From: Monocercomonoides exilis
Lineage: Eukaryota; Preaxostyla; Oxymonadida; Polymastigidae
NCBI GenBank assembly: GCA_001643675.2
Contig: LSRY02000002.1
Coordinates: forward strand, 967,501-1,031,500
Length of the DNA: 64,000 nucleotides
Direction of reading: 5' to 3'
Shown here: in pieces, positions 1-12,300 of the stretch
Position numbering within the stretch: position 1 is the first letter of the stretch
Layout: every line of letters starts with the position of its first letter
Notes under the pieces: model-generated
Told to the model about the DNA's origin: nothing
The model's input: the letters and a program-made list of their open reading frames with translations, nothing else
The model's database searches: none
Made by a program: the position numbers and the translations under genes

Positions 1-715
1 TCTGGCTTATCTATCTATTTCCCAATCCAGTTTATCGAGAATTTCTTCCTGGATATGTCAAAGAAAAAACAAATCCAACTCAATATCTTGCATTATTCAT
101 GTGGACAGCTCATTACGGAAAACGATTGTTAGAATCAGTATTTGTGCATAAGTTTTCTCATGCAACTATGCCTATTTTTAATTTGTTTAAGAATTGTGGT
201 TATTATTGGGGATTTGCATCATTAATTGCATATGTTGTATTTCACAACGATTACACACCTCCTCCAATGCCATTTCAAATTGCTGGATTTTCCATTTGGA
301 TTATCTGTGAATATTTGAACTTGAGATGCCACTTGCATCTTGCAAGTCTTCGTTCTTCACCAACAGATACGAAGCATCCAATTCCAACAGATCCTCTTTT
401 CAGAATATCTGTTTGTCCAAACTACACTTTTGAAATTCTCGGATGGCTAGGATTTAATTTAGTGTGCAACTTCTTTCTTGAATATTAATTATTCACTTTT
501 CTGATTTTTCAAAATTTAACGTTGTATATTTCTATTTAACCATTTTTTATTTCAACTGTTTATTAAAGGCTACATTCACAATGAACGGAATACTTTTCAT
601 GGTTGCAGGGTTCGTTCAAATGCTATCATGGGCACAAAAAAAGAAAAAGCGATACATATCAGAGCATCCAGAATATCCAAAGAATCGCAAACTTCTCTTC
701 CCTTATATTATTTAA
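1..715 (+). CDS. Very-long-chain trans-2-enoyl-CoA reductase (TECR/Tsc13 type), 3' part
   Basis: Last step of very-long-chain fatty-acid elongation, an NADPH-dependent double-bond reduction at the ER membrane; C-terminal steroid 5-alpha-reductase-like domain. The frame is already open at base 3 (WLIYLFPNPVYREFLPGY), so the start lies outside the window. Family hallmarks seen: LRCHLHLASLR, then IPTDPLFRISVCPNYTFEILGW, which matches the conserved CPNYT.E..W region, and several hydrophobic segments. The open frame would stop at 486-488, but a phase-0 intron at 462-568 (donor GTGTGC, acceptor TTAAAG) restores the expected C-terminus: GFVQMLSWAQKKKKRYISEH followed by PEYPKNRKLLFPYII and TAA at 713-715. 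That basic tail after a Trp is typical of TECR. Exons are 1-461 and 569-715. The family call is strong; the exact splice sites are inferred. Confidence 0.85.
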
Positions 716-1564
716 TTTTCTTTTTCTTTTTTTTTATCAATATAGTTTTTCTTTTTTTCAATAGAAAAATTAAATTGTGATACGTCTGCTTTGAATTTGT
801 GCGTTTGCGGATTGTATTTGAAAATGAATCATTCTTGCATCCAAACAGTTTTAACTAAAAAACGAAAAAACGTTTTCTTCAAAAAAAGAATGAAAAAAGA
901 AAATGTTATTGAGAAAATGCATAAAACGCTAAACTTCATTGAAATAGATTTAAACGCTCATGCTTCAATTATTGTTCATTTGAAAGAAGCTGTATTTTTG
1001 AGTTAAACCTCTTTCGATACGTTTTCATTTGTCAAGAATATCTCTGACAGGATTAAGTGACACAATTCAAAACCCAAATTTGTGAATCTTGTTCAATCAA
1101 TATTTTGGAAACTTCACTTTTTTTTGATTATAACTCTTTTGTATATTTGAATAATTCGTAATCACAAAGAGTAACATCCGAAACAAAATACAAGTATTCT
1201 CTTTATCTTTACAAATATAAAATAACTTTAAAGGAAATACATCAAATTATTAAAACTGAAACAGAAAAGATGAAAGAAACAAAACAAAGAGATGAAAAAT
1301 AAGTCTCTTCCTTCCCTTCTAATCACCAAAAATGCAAAAGAAACCAGAACCTTGCAAAAACATCAATAAAATTTCAATATGAATTATATCTCGGAAGGTT
1401 TAATGAAGAGAAGAATAAACTCAGAACTCCTAATCTTTGGAAAATAACATTATTATTTCCAATTAGAAAAATAAGATCAACTCTTGCTTTAGCAAAAATA
1501 TCTCGCTAATCATAATCAAATAGATCAGACTGCATTAGGAGATTCACGCTCCAATCTTTCGCGT
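716..1564. other. AT-rich intergenic gap between two convergent genes
   Basis: No convincing gene. A 71-codon frame at 791-1006 has no recognisable features and is Lys/Asn-rich, as expected from AT-rich DNA. Short T and A runs near 718-760 and 1118-1135 could include 3'-end processing signals of the flanking genes, but none can be assigned. Confidence 0.5.
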
Positions 1565-2332
1565 CTAGAATTTCATGTTCACATATGCATAACTTTTATC
1601 ACAATCTGTGCTGCCAAGTCCATACTTTTTCCCAAATCCTTCATCAGTAAATTGCCACATCATAATTTTGCTTTTAATGCTTTGCAATTTTTTACCCATT
1701 GTGGTGTTTGGGAGAGAACCATCCCACATTGGAAAGTCCATTGCAGTTCCATATTTAAAATAGTATGCACACCAAATTGGATATTTAATATTGTTTGTAA
1801 TAAGTCGATTGAAAATCCAATCACCATTTGCATAAAGAACAACTTTATATCCGGCAGATTTAACCATATCCATGAACATGTTCGATATTTCAGTCATTTG
1901 AGATGCTGAAAGAACGGTTGAGTATTTTGGTTCCATTTCCATATCAAGTGCAACATAACTTGTAATGTGCGTTGATTTAAGACGTGAAATAAAGTGATTT
2001 GCTTGTGATTTTGCATTTGCAACAGCTTGATTGTAATTACTTGAAACAGTGTTGTAATGCCAAGTTGCATAGACATATGCTCCCGCTCCAATTCCAGCGT
2101 TATATGCTGCATTTGTAAATGGTAGAAAAGTGTTATCATCCTTGTTTCCGTAACTTGTTCTGCAAAGAACAGCAGCAATTCCTTTTGATTTTGCAACAGG
2201 TGCATTGAATGATTGCTCCCAGACTGAAAGATCCAAAACATATTGCAACGCGTTTGATTGGTGCGATCCAATTTCCAATTCCCCAGCGCAGTGTGCAGCA
2301 AATGAGAAGAAGTAAAGCAATGTGAAAAACAT
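1565..2332 (-). CDS. Secreted GH25 (Chalaropsis-type) lysozyme
   Basis: Predicted 255-residue muramidase cleaving the beta-1,4 link between N-acetylmuramic acid and N-acetylglucosamine in bacterial peptidoglycan. The chosen ATG at 2330-2332 gives a signal peptide (MFFTLLYFFSFAAHCAG); the frame runs further upstream to 2566, but that would bury the signal and overlap the divergent gene. GH25 landmarks in order: YVLDLSVWEQSF (first-strand Asp), a ribosylglycine-like AGIGAGAYVYATWHYN, SYVALDMEMEP with the paired acidic catalytic residues, KVVLYANGDWIF, YPIWCAYYF and MMWQFTDEGFGKKYG, then a terminal DCDKSYAYVN. The domain looks full length with its acidic residues present. It ends with TAG at 1565-1567. 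In a phagotrophic protist it would serve in killing or digesting bacteria. The family is mainly bacterial/phage, so lateral transfer is plausible but untested. Confidence 0.88.
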   Translation of the reverse strand: MFFTLLYFFSFAAHCAGELEIGSHQSNALQYVLDLSVWEQSFNAPVAKSKGIAAVLCRTSYGNKDDNTFLPFTNAAYNAGIGAGAYVYATWHYNTVSSNYNQAVANAKSQANHFISRLKSTHITSYVALDMEMEPKYSTVLSASQMTEISNMFMDMVKSAGYKVVLYANGDWIFNRLITNNIKYPIWCAYYFKYGTAMDFPMWDGSLPNTTMGKKLQSIKSKIMMWQFTDEGFGKKYGLGSTDCDKSYAYVNMKF

Positions 2333-2380
2333 TTTTAGCACAAGTATTTTTAGATCATACCCATTTATAATATCATTTAC
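2333..2380. promoter_or_regulatory. Very short divergent intergenic region
   Basis: Only 48 bases separate the start codons of the lysozyme (-) and the serine-rich giant (+). It is AT-rich (atcatacccatttataat near 2352-2370). Both upstream regulatory regions must lie here or inside the opposite gene. No specific motif is asserted. Confidence 0.4.
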
Positions 2381-5300
2381 ATGGATCAAATAAATAAACA
2401 AGCATCCACGACACAGCACACCCCACCTCAAGATTCGCATACAAATGGAATGGAAACACTTCGTATTCCTGTTTACTACATGCAATGTGGAAGATTTTTT
2501 GCTGCAACAGAACAAAAAGGCTTTACAATTCCAAAACAGACTTTGTTGCCTCTCTTCTTTGATCATTACACATCAATACATATCTCATTTAATTTAGTAC
2601 TTTCCCCCAATACATTTTCAATTGTTTTAACACAGCCTAAATTTAATTGGACGATTCAGTTGGATGTTTTTTTCAACAAAATTAGAGGTTGTTGTTTAAT
2701 TGAGCCAACTAAAGAAAATTTTACGTGGACTAATTTTGATCATGAGCATACTTTTACGGGACTTTCTAAGTCCCCTCCTCATCCTTCGCAAGCTGTATTT
2801 TTTTTCGATACAACTCACCTTTCTCTTTCAAAAAAACGTTTTTTTGCCGTTCCAGGGAACAATGTCGAGTGGGAGCCATGTGGAGATATAAGCCATGGAG
2901 AAATTCAAAAATGGGGTCGAATTGCATGTTGGTTTGATGCATCATATATTCCGCACATACTTGCTTCGCTTGCTTCATCATCCTTGCCAAATTCAACAAT
3001 TTATCGCACGTTCAGTGCTTTGTGTTCTCAGCATACCATTTGCCCTGTATGTGGACTTCAATCGGATAACGAGGAGTTTGATGAAGCAGGGAATAGGAAA
3101 CGTTCGCAGTCAGAAGCATTAACAAGCTTCATGCAGCATATTGAAAAGAATCACTTTAACCACAAGACTGACAGCAGGCAAAAGGTTGAATCGAAGATAT
3201 TCACTTTCCCTGCAACATCGCCATTGTTTCATCCACTGGCTTCTGTGCGAAATTCTGTGAGGAACTGCGCCATAATCCATGAATATTTGGGATTACTATC
3301 TCTTTCACTTCCAATTCAGCCCAATCAAACGCCAACCGTGACATCTGCTTTGGCAGCGTTATCTTCTTCTCTTTCATCTCCTCCTTCTTTGCTGTCTTCA
3401 CCATCACCTTCACCTTCATCATTTTCTTCTCCTTCATCTCCATCATCCACTTCAACCCCTCTCTTTCCTCTTCTTTCAAACATCATTCCACACCCACCAC
3501 AGCCAAATCGCAGCTCTGTGAGCCTTCTTCCACTTCAAGTGACCACCCATTCTTTGTCTCTGCCCATCCACACACTCACCATCGGCTCTTGGCAGTGCGT
3601 TGACTCGCGTTTTGTGCCATTGTCCTGCACTTTCACTCCGCTTCAGGCAAAAGACGTGTTTGAATTCCTGCGCTGCTCAAGCATTATTGCCTCATCTCAC
3701 ATAACACATTCACAACAGTTCTGTTTTTCGTCCTCGTCTTCATCCAATGCTTCTTCTGCATCTGCTAATGCTTCTTCTTCCTCCACTTCTGGTAATCTGC
3801 TTCTTCCTGCCTCTTCTGCCCCTCTTCTTTCCTCTGCTTCTGAAATCATTAAACCCAACACTCAATCTCTTTTATCTTCTTCCTTTGCCTCCAACGAACT
3901 TGTCCGCTCGGTTGACTCGCTTTCTCAATCTGTTCGTGACTCACTTTCACTTTCTTTGAAGCAACTTCAACAGAAAATTGGAAATAATCCTTCTGTGTCG
4001 TATTCAAGATTCCTATCAAACCAATCGCAGACTGCTTTGAGCAATACATTGAACCAGCTCTATTGTGAACAAATCCAATCACACCCGGCTCCTTCGATGT
4101 TCCTGTCTTCTTTGCTTTCTTCTCCATTTCAGCAATATCTTTCAAATTCTTCTTCTTCTTCCTTTTCTCCATTTCAGAATTCTTTTCCATCTTCTTCAAC
4201 CCCAAAACTCTCTTCTCCGTCTTCTTCTTCTTCTTCCCTTTCTGATCCACAGCTTCTTTCATCTTTCTTTTCAAGCGGCTTTGCACTTTCTCGTTTTCTG
4301 GCTTCGCGATATCGTTTCCGGTTGTCAATGACATTTCAATGGATGGGTGGAACGGAATCTCCCTTATTGCTGGCTGGAATGCAGCTGGCGAAGAAGAAGG
4401 AGAAAGAAAGGGCAGAGAAGGAGAAGAGGAGGAAAGAGAGGGAGAAAAGGAAACTTTGGCTTGTAGAGCTGAAAAAGCTGAAAATGAAAGAAAGAATAAA
4501 CAGAAGAAGAGAAGCGAAAAGGAAGATGGCGCTGGACGAAACAGTTGCACTTAGAAGGACACTTGAAACAGCGCTTTTAGAGGGAAATCAAACAAACACG
4601 AAAAGAATATGGAATGGACAGGATTTAGTTAAGCCACGTAAAGAAGAAGAAGAAGAAGTAATAGAAGCGATTGAAGAAAGAAATCATTCACACAGACATT
4701 CCTCTTCTTCCTCTTCTTCATTACTTGATGCTGGTTCAATTTTCACAGCTACAAAGCGACATTCAAAAAGGCAGCAAAAAAACGAACAAAACAAAGCAAG
4801 AGAACAATTGCCTCAGCTTGATTTTGCATCTGTGATGGGGTTTCCGTTTCCAGAGAATGCATCTTCTTCCTCCCCCTTTTCTCCATCTTTCCCGTCTTTC
4901 AGCAAACTGTCTGGGTTTTCTATGCACAACACAGAAGAAATGTGTCAGAAGGCGATGGCAGCGCTGGTGGATGATGCGTTAGAGGGAGAAGAAGAGGAAT
5001 CGATCTCAGAAAGTGAAAATGATGATGAAGAAGAAGAGGAAGAGGAGGAAGATGAAAGTGAAGAGGGAGAGAGAGAAGAAGAGAAAAATTATTACAATGA
5101 TGACAACAATAAAAAAATGATAGAAGATGAAGAAGAAAACAAATTTGCAATAAATCCAACTCATTCGCTTTCACACACAAAAACTGAAAAAAGCAAAAGA
5201 ACAAAATCGAAAGTTGTATCGAATTCTCTTCAGAAATCAAACTCTGACATTTCTTCAATGTCTGACGAAAAAGACGAAGAACTTGACGAACAAGAGTCAG

Positions 5301-6307
5301 ATTCTGACGCAAAACTGTCTGAAATTACAGAACAGCGAATCAAAAACTGCATTTCCAAAACAGTCAAACAAAAAGGCGATTCGCTTGTTATTTCCACGTT
5401 GAACGAAGAGCATGTTGGTTGGAAGCTGCAGAGAACATTAAATGAAAAAGGAGCAATTTCAACTTCTTTTGCTCCTCTGATTACAACACCGTCTTTACGT
5501 GGTTCTTCTTCTTCCTCCTCCTCCTCCTCTTCTTCTTCTTTGCTTTCTTCTTCTGATTCTGCGTCTTCTTCTTCTTCTTCTTATTCACTACCCTCTCTTC
5601 GCAACACCGCAATCTCCACAACCTTCCCTCTTTCCCCCTCTTCTTCCTCTTCATTGTCCTCTCCTTCCTCCCCTTCTTCCTCTTCTCCCTCACGCCTCCT
5701 CGCCCCTTCTGCCTCAAATGTCTCTTCTTCTTCCCGCACGGCCATCTTCCTCACTGAAGCCAACGTCAACAGCGTTGCCAGGCAGCGTCTGGAAGATCTG
5801 AAAGGGGTGGACACTTTGAGATTTGAGGTGCATTTGTCCCCTCTTCCTTTGGATGAGCTGCTGTTTGAGGAGTTTGGCGTGAATGTGAACACACTGAAGT
5901 CGATTCTGATGTCGCAGTCGCTTCTTTCGTCAGTGGCAGCAAACCCAGCTGCGTTGGATGCAATTTATGGAGTGAATGGCTCTTCTTCTTCTGCTTCTGC
6001 CTCTTCTTCTTCACTTTCTTCTCCATCTTCTGCTTCTTCCTCCCCAAATTCGTTGACTTCTTCACCTTCTTCATCTCCAGCTTCCTCTTCATCTGCATCT
6101 TCTCCTTCCAACACGCAATCACCATCATCTTCTTCTTCTTCCTTTTCTTCTTCTGCTGCTTTTTCAGGCAGTTCTACTTTGTTTGGAGAAGAATGTGTTC
6201 CTCTTTCAGTTACAAAGCAGAAAAAACAGCAGGGCTCATTAGCTGCTGCACTTCAAGATTCAATTGCAAAGTATTCATCATTATCATCATCTTCAACAAC
6301 ATTATCA

Positions 6308-6338
<31 letters not shown>

Positions 6339-9300
6339 CTTCCATTTCTTCTTCTTCCTCTTCTTCTTCTCATTTTTCGCATCACCACTTCTTTTCTGAA
6401 GATATTCCATTTATTGTCTCCCAACCAATTCGCTTCGTGTTCGACATTCCACTCACAAACATTTCACACATCGATGTGCAATCACCTTTTGTGTCTCAAA
6501 CATCAGCTTCCTTTTCGACAATAACTTCTTCTTCTTCTTTCTCTTCTTCGGATTCATCAAATAGAAGCAACAGAACAGGGAAAAACGCTAAAAAGCAGAT
6601 TTCAGAGAAAGACAAAGCGTTTTTCGGAGACGATTTTGATGCCATGGAAGAAGAAAATGAAGAAGAAAATGAAAGTGAAGAAGACGATGACGATAAAGGA
6701 GATGACAATGAAGATGATGATTCATTCAGAACATCAGACGAATCAGACATAGAATCCCTGATAAGAAGGAAAGAACGTAAACAAAAATCAAACAATTCAC
6801 ATTCAAATAAAAATGGCTCAGATGAAGTCACCCAGTGCACATGCTGTGTGAGTGCTGATGCGCTGCTTGGCGGAGAAGGAGGCGAAACAGACGAGGCAGG
6901 CAATCCTTCGTGGATGGGCTCTGCTGTCCCCATCCCTCAATCTTTGTTTGCTTCCCAGGCAAATGCACAGAAAGATTCATCAGCACAAGCTTCTTCCTCT
7001 TCCTCTTCTCCTTCTTCATTTTCCTCAAATCAATCAAATTCACCTCACAACACTTCAACACAACATCATTTACACCACAAACACTCTCATTCACATGCAC
7101 ATTCACACAATTCATCATCATCTTCTTCTTCTTCTTCTTCTGCCAAATCTTCATTCATCGAAGACTCTCTGATTGTTATCGACTTCGGGCAGCGCTTCCC
7201 GCCTCGCACTTTGTTTCGGATGGACCCTCCTCTTCCACAGGTTGTTGAAGCATACGACACAGCTATTGATTCTGTCTGCTCTGCTCTCGAAACACTGCCT
7301 CCTCAGTTGCTCAATACAATCAATGTAAGTTCACCTTCTTCTTCTTCTTCTGCTGCTGCTGCAACTATCAATCTCCTCCCACTCAAAGAACGCCAAGCGC
7401 TACTCAAACAAAGAGTCGAAGCCGAGCTGAATCTCCTCTCGACCTTCTTTTCTCTTTCTGCTTCTTCTCTCCGTTTCCACCGGATTGTAGTCACTTGCAA
7501 CAACAAAGGCGCCTTGAGGACGTTGATGCGCTGTGTATATTCACACCCTCGTCTTTATCACTGTCTCTTCCACTCTTCATTTGGTGACTTGATGCCAATT
7601 ATCTCGAACAAGCTTTCAACACTGGCGCAGGAAATAACGAAGCGGATGAAGTTTGAGAAGGAGAAGGAGAAAGGGAAAGAAAGAGAAAGAGAAAGAGAAA
7701 GGCAAAAGGAGAAGGAGAAGGAAAAGGCTTTTCCAATGTTCAAGAAAAAATCTGGTTCTTCTTCATCATCATCCTCTCAACAGTCTCTTTTGCCCAAAAT
7801 CTCCGAAGTGACAACAGTTTGCCAGCGAATCCAAGCAACTTTCGCGGCAGGCACTTCTTCTTCTTCTACCTCATCCTCTTCTCTTTCTCCATTCAACGTC
7901 TTTCTGTGTGCGAACTGCTCCTTCTCTTCTGCCTCTGCTGCTGAATTTGAAGAGCATTTGAGCTCTTCTTCATCAACACTCGAGCCAGGGCAGATTCCTG
8001 CTGAGCCACTTCCACCAGCCATGGGAAATCCAATACACACCTCTTCATTCGAACAAGATCGCTCTATTTTGAGTCAAATGGCGGGGTTATCGAGATTGAC
8101 ACATCCAGAATTTACTACTACTTCTTCTTCTTCGGGTTCTAATGATACTTCGATTTCTCCTTCTTCTTCTTCCTTCTCTCTCTCCTCTTTCCCTTCCTCT
8201 CACCAATGCACACTCCGCTCTTCTGGCTGGACAAAAGGCAAAGACTCAAGCTACGTCTTTCCTTCTATCCCGATTCTTTCATCAACCACAAAGCAGATCT
8301 CTCTCAATACTCTTTCTCTCCTCTCCAATCTGCGCTCACCGGATTTCGATGCCTCTGAGCTGCCTTCATACAACACATCCATCACAACTTCTGCTTCTGT
8401 CTCTTTGGGAAACCCTGCATCTTTGCTGTCTTCTTCTGTTTTGTGCCATTCTGCACCTGTTTTGACTGGTGTGGCGTCTTCGTTTGACCCAAACATAACA
8501 GCTGCTTCGTTGTTTACTCCTTCGGATCAGTCTTCTTCATTGACATCTTCTTCTTCTTCTTCTTCTTCTCTTTCTTTCCCCTCTTTTTCTTCTTTCCCAC
8601 AACGTTTTATTTCCTCCTCCTTTTATTTCCATCCATCGCCTCTTGTTCGTTCTCGTCGTCCTTTTCCTTCTTTGTTTCCTGCTTCGATTGTTGAAATACA
8701 ATGGCTCTCTCCATTCACACAGCTGCTTCTCAGAGGCGAATGGGAAAAGGCCTTTGGCATTGTTCCTGTTGAAAGCAAGATATCCAAAAGAGAAGGAGGT
8801 AAAACCAAAAACGAGAAAAAAGGAGACGATTTTGCATTTGATGCAGATGAACGTGCTGGTTTTGATTGGATGAAGGAAATGTGGGAGAGCTCTGTACTTC
8901 GTCTTGTTCGTCTGCAAAATGCTTTATCTTCGCCAAAGCCAAGAAAAGACAAAGAAGAAGACATTTTCGAAGGAGAAGGAGAATTCAAAGCAGGAGAAGA
9001 AGGAAACATCCAAATGACTGTGAAAACTCCTTTCACATTCCCAAGAGAAGTTTTGCTTCATCCTTCGCTTTATCCAACAGCACCTCCAATCCGCATAGCA
9101 CGCACAACCACATCAAGTTTCAACTCACCACTTCACTTACGCACAATCTCTTCATTGCACCGCACTTCATCAGACACATTTGCCCCAATCCTTCCATCTG
9201 TGCCTCGTCTGCTCCCTGCTCCTCTTCCACTTCACCCAATCAACATCCCTTCGACTTCGCATTTTCTGAACCCATCTTCCTGTCTAACCAGATCAACCAC

Positions 9301-12300
9301 ACTCACAATACCTTCTGTGTCTGCGTCTGGTGCAGTCACCGAAATTGCTGCTCCGCCTAATCACATCTGCTTCGATTCTGTTCCACTCGATTTCTCTGCC
9401 ACTCTTCCGCAGACCTCTTCTTATCTTTATCATTTAACTGATTCTACTTCCACTTCACATCAAAGCACTTCTTTTAATCCTCGCAATCCACTTTCATCTC
9501 CAACTTTCCCTTTCCCATCGCAGCCACCTCCTCTTTCGCTTGTCCCACCTCAAGTCTCTTCCCTCATTCCCCGCCTTCCAATCATCCCTCTTCCCCTCTC
9601 AGACATCCGCATCGGAAACTGGATCGCCTCCTCTTCTTATCCCAACGGCTCCTCAAACAGTGTGACAAGTGATGCTGAACTGTCCCTTGTCATCTACCCG
9701 AGAAAAGGAAGATTTACATACAGAGTCAAAACAAAACGGCCTCCTCATTCAGCATACGTCAACTGCATTGACGTGCCCTTCCGCTCGATTGTGCACGCAT
9801 CGGTTTCTCTGCCTTCATCTCTAACAGGCAACGGTTCATCAATTTACTCGCAGTCTGTATCGTCTACGCCTTCGACGGCTGCACTTACAGAGAGAATGCG
9901 CATAGCAGATGGCAGGTGTGTCCTGTGTTTGGTGCTTGGGTCTCCTCCGAAGTTCAGATTGGGCATCAATTCGGGGCAGAAGGAGGCGTTTTTGAGCCAG
10001 CCGGATTTCACACAGAACGACCAGGCGTCGATTGTGATGAAACATTATCTGCACTTCCCGTCAGAAAAGGAGTTGGATGTTGTATTGAAGGTTTGATCTC
10101 TTTTGTTGTAATAATCGTCTCTTTAAATTTTTGAACAAAAATCCTTTTTTTTAAAAAAAAAAATCTATTGTTATTCATTTATTTATCACACAATTTCATT
10201 TATTCATTTGCTATATTTTTTTACAGACACTTGAGCATCACTCTGGATTCTACTCACTATTTGTACGATCGAACTATTCAAAGCTGATACAAGCTGTTCC
10301 AAACCTTCTTTCCAGCGGAGGTGCATCTGAAGCGCGCAGCAACCCTCTCATCACTGTCGATGCCTATTGCAATCTACGGCCTGATTTGTGGCTGATGGAT
10401 GTTGTGGCTACTGGAGTCAGTGGAGAAACAAGGCGAAACGAGAGGGTGTGCGTTGTGGAAGGAAAAGAATGGGGTGGAGGAGAAGAAAGGAATAAGATGA
10501 GAGTTAGAAGAATCAGAAAAATGTTAATGAGAAAAAAAGAAAAACTGGAAAAAAGAAGAATGAGGCAACAATCAGCTGTTAAAGCGAATAAAGCAGAAAA
10601 TTTATCATCTGCTCTATCAAATCTTAATGAATTGTCTTTAGAATCTGACCACGTTTGCAAGTCACGTCACTCAAATTCAAAAAAATCCAAAGAAAGTGAA
10701 TTTACCTGTGATGATTCGCTTTTTGATAGTGATTGTGTGTTCAATGAAGAAGCAGAAGACGATGATGAACTTGTTTTTGGTGCAATTGATGAAGACGAAT
10801 TGAGTGGTGCATCTGAAATTGATTCTAACGACAGTCAAAATCAATCAATCCAAACTGTTCAAGAAAGCATTCTTGCACATGAACATTCTTTAGCACGAAC
10901 CAACAAGCGCAATTTTTCATTTGCTTCTCTTCGTAATCTGCTTCGCGTCTCGCCAAACACTCCAATTCTTCCCCCAGCTTCTGTCACTGTGTACGAGATG
11001 ACATATTTCTTCTACTTTACCATTGTTCCTCCTTCAGCCTCTCTGTCCACCCTTCTTGCACCGCTGCTTGTAATCCCTCCACACCATCCCCAGTCACACT
11101 TCTTCCCTGTTGGCCCATTCTCAATGATTGCTCAAGGAAATCAGCTTGGCCCGCAGCTGTGGCGGCTCACCACTCTGCCGTCTGCAGTGCACTTCTTCCC
11201 GGATGTGCAGGGCGATTCGCAGCTTTGCCAAAGAACTGCGTATCGCGCAGAGAAGACAGACATTCCAAAGCTGCAGATGATGAGGGCTGTGGAAGATATG
11301 ATGAGAGATAGAAGAAAGAAGAGGACGGAAATACGGATGAAGAGAGAAGATTTACTGATGATGCAAAGGATGCAGAAGGGTGTAGATTCATATTTGAAAA
11401 TTTCTATGGGCCTTCATAATACTAATTCCACAACAGCTCTGATAAATTCATCTTTTTTGAATGACATAGAATACAAACTGTTTCACCTTTCCATTTCTCG
11501 AATGAAACTTGGACTGAAGGACAGTCCCCAGGATTTGACCAAAGATAAGGAAGATAAAGAGAAAAAGGCTAAAGATGCGAAGACAGCAACACCTGGCGTT
11601 GCTTTGAATGCGCTGAGCGTCAGGCAGCGTCTGTTGGAGATTGAAGGCGCTGAATCAAATCATTCTTCGAAGACACAAGAAAAGCAACATTCTCCCACAA
11701 GTACAGAATCTTCATCACACAAGCAGAATTCAACTCATCCGCAGACTCCTGTAACAGCAGCAGCACCAAAAACACAGATTGTAATTCCGCCATTTCCTCG
11801 TCCAATTCCTCTTCTTGCACAACAAAACATTCTTCCATATCCAGTTGCAGAATGGAGGCTGAGGAGACATCGCCTTAAGACAATGCTGAAGGCGTTTTTG
11901 ATGAAAACTCAAGAAGAAATTCAAGAAAAAATTGAGAATTACAAAGAAGCAGAAAAGCACAGGTTAGAGAAAATTCGTGTTATGCAGGAAGCAGAGCGCC
12001 TTGCCAAGCAGATTAGTGCACAAGAAAAAGCAAAGGAAGAAAAAGAAAAAGAAGAAAAAGAAATGGAGAAAATTACAAACAAAGCCGAAAGCTCGTTAAA
12101 TGTAGAAATGAAACAAGATGATAAATTGATTCCAACAGTTTTATCTCAAGAGCCAACTTTAATTTCTGATAATTGTCAAGAAAAGCCCCTAGTGAAAATG
12201 TCAAAACTCAAAAGAGAACTGCGACTGATGGCAATAGGCATGAATGACGTGAATGATGACGACTGCCTGATAATCGATCCACCGGAACTGTCTGCTAACC

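Noticed and set aside
791-1006. 71-codon plus-strand frame after the enoyl-CoA reductase gene
   Set aside because: Low-complexity AT-driven composition and no recognisable feature.
2333-2566. N-terminal extension of the lysozyme frame
   Set aside because: Would hide a clear signal peptide internally and overlap the start of the divergent gene.
7325-7345. GTAAGT, a perfect splice-donor word, inside exon 1 of the serine-rich gene
   Set aside because: The frame stays open and sensible on both sides (INVSSPSSSSS..INLLPLKERQ), so no intron is required.
9610-9990. Similarity of the KGRFTYRVK..LGSPPKFRLG region to the N-terminal part of eukaryotic RNA-dependent RNA polymerases
   Set aside because: Only a faint impression; no catalytic DxDGD motif occurs anywhere in the protein.
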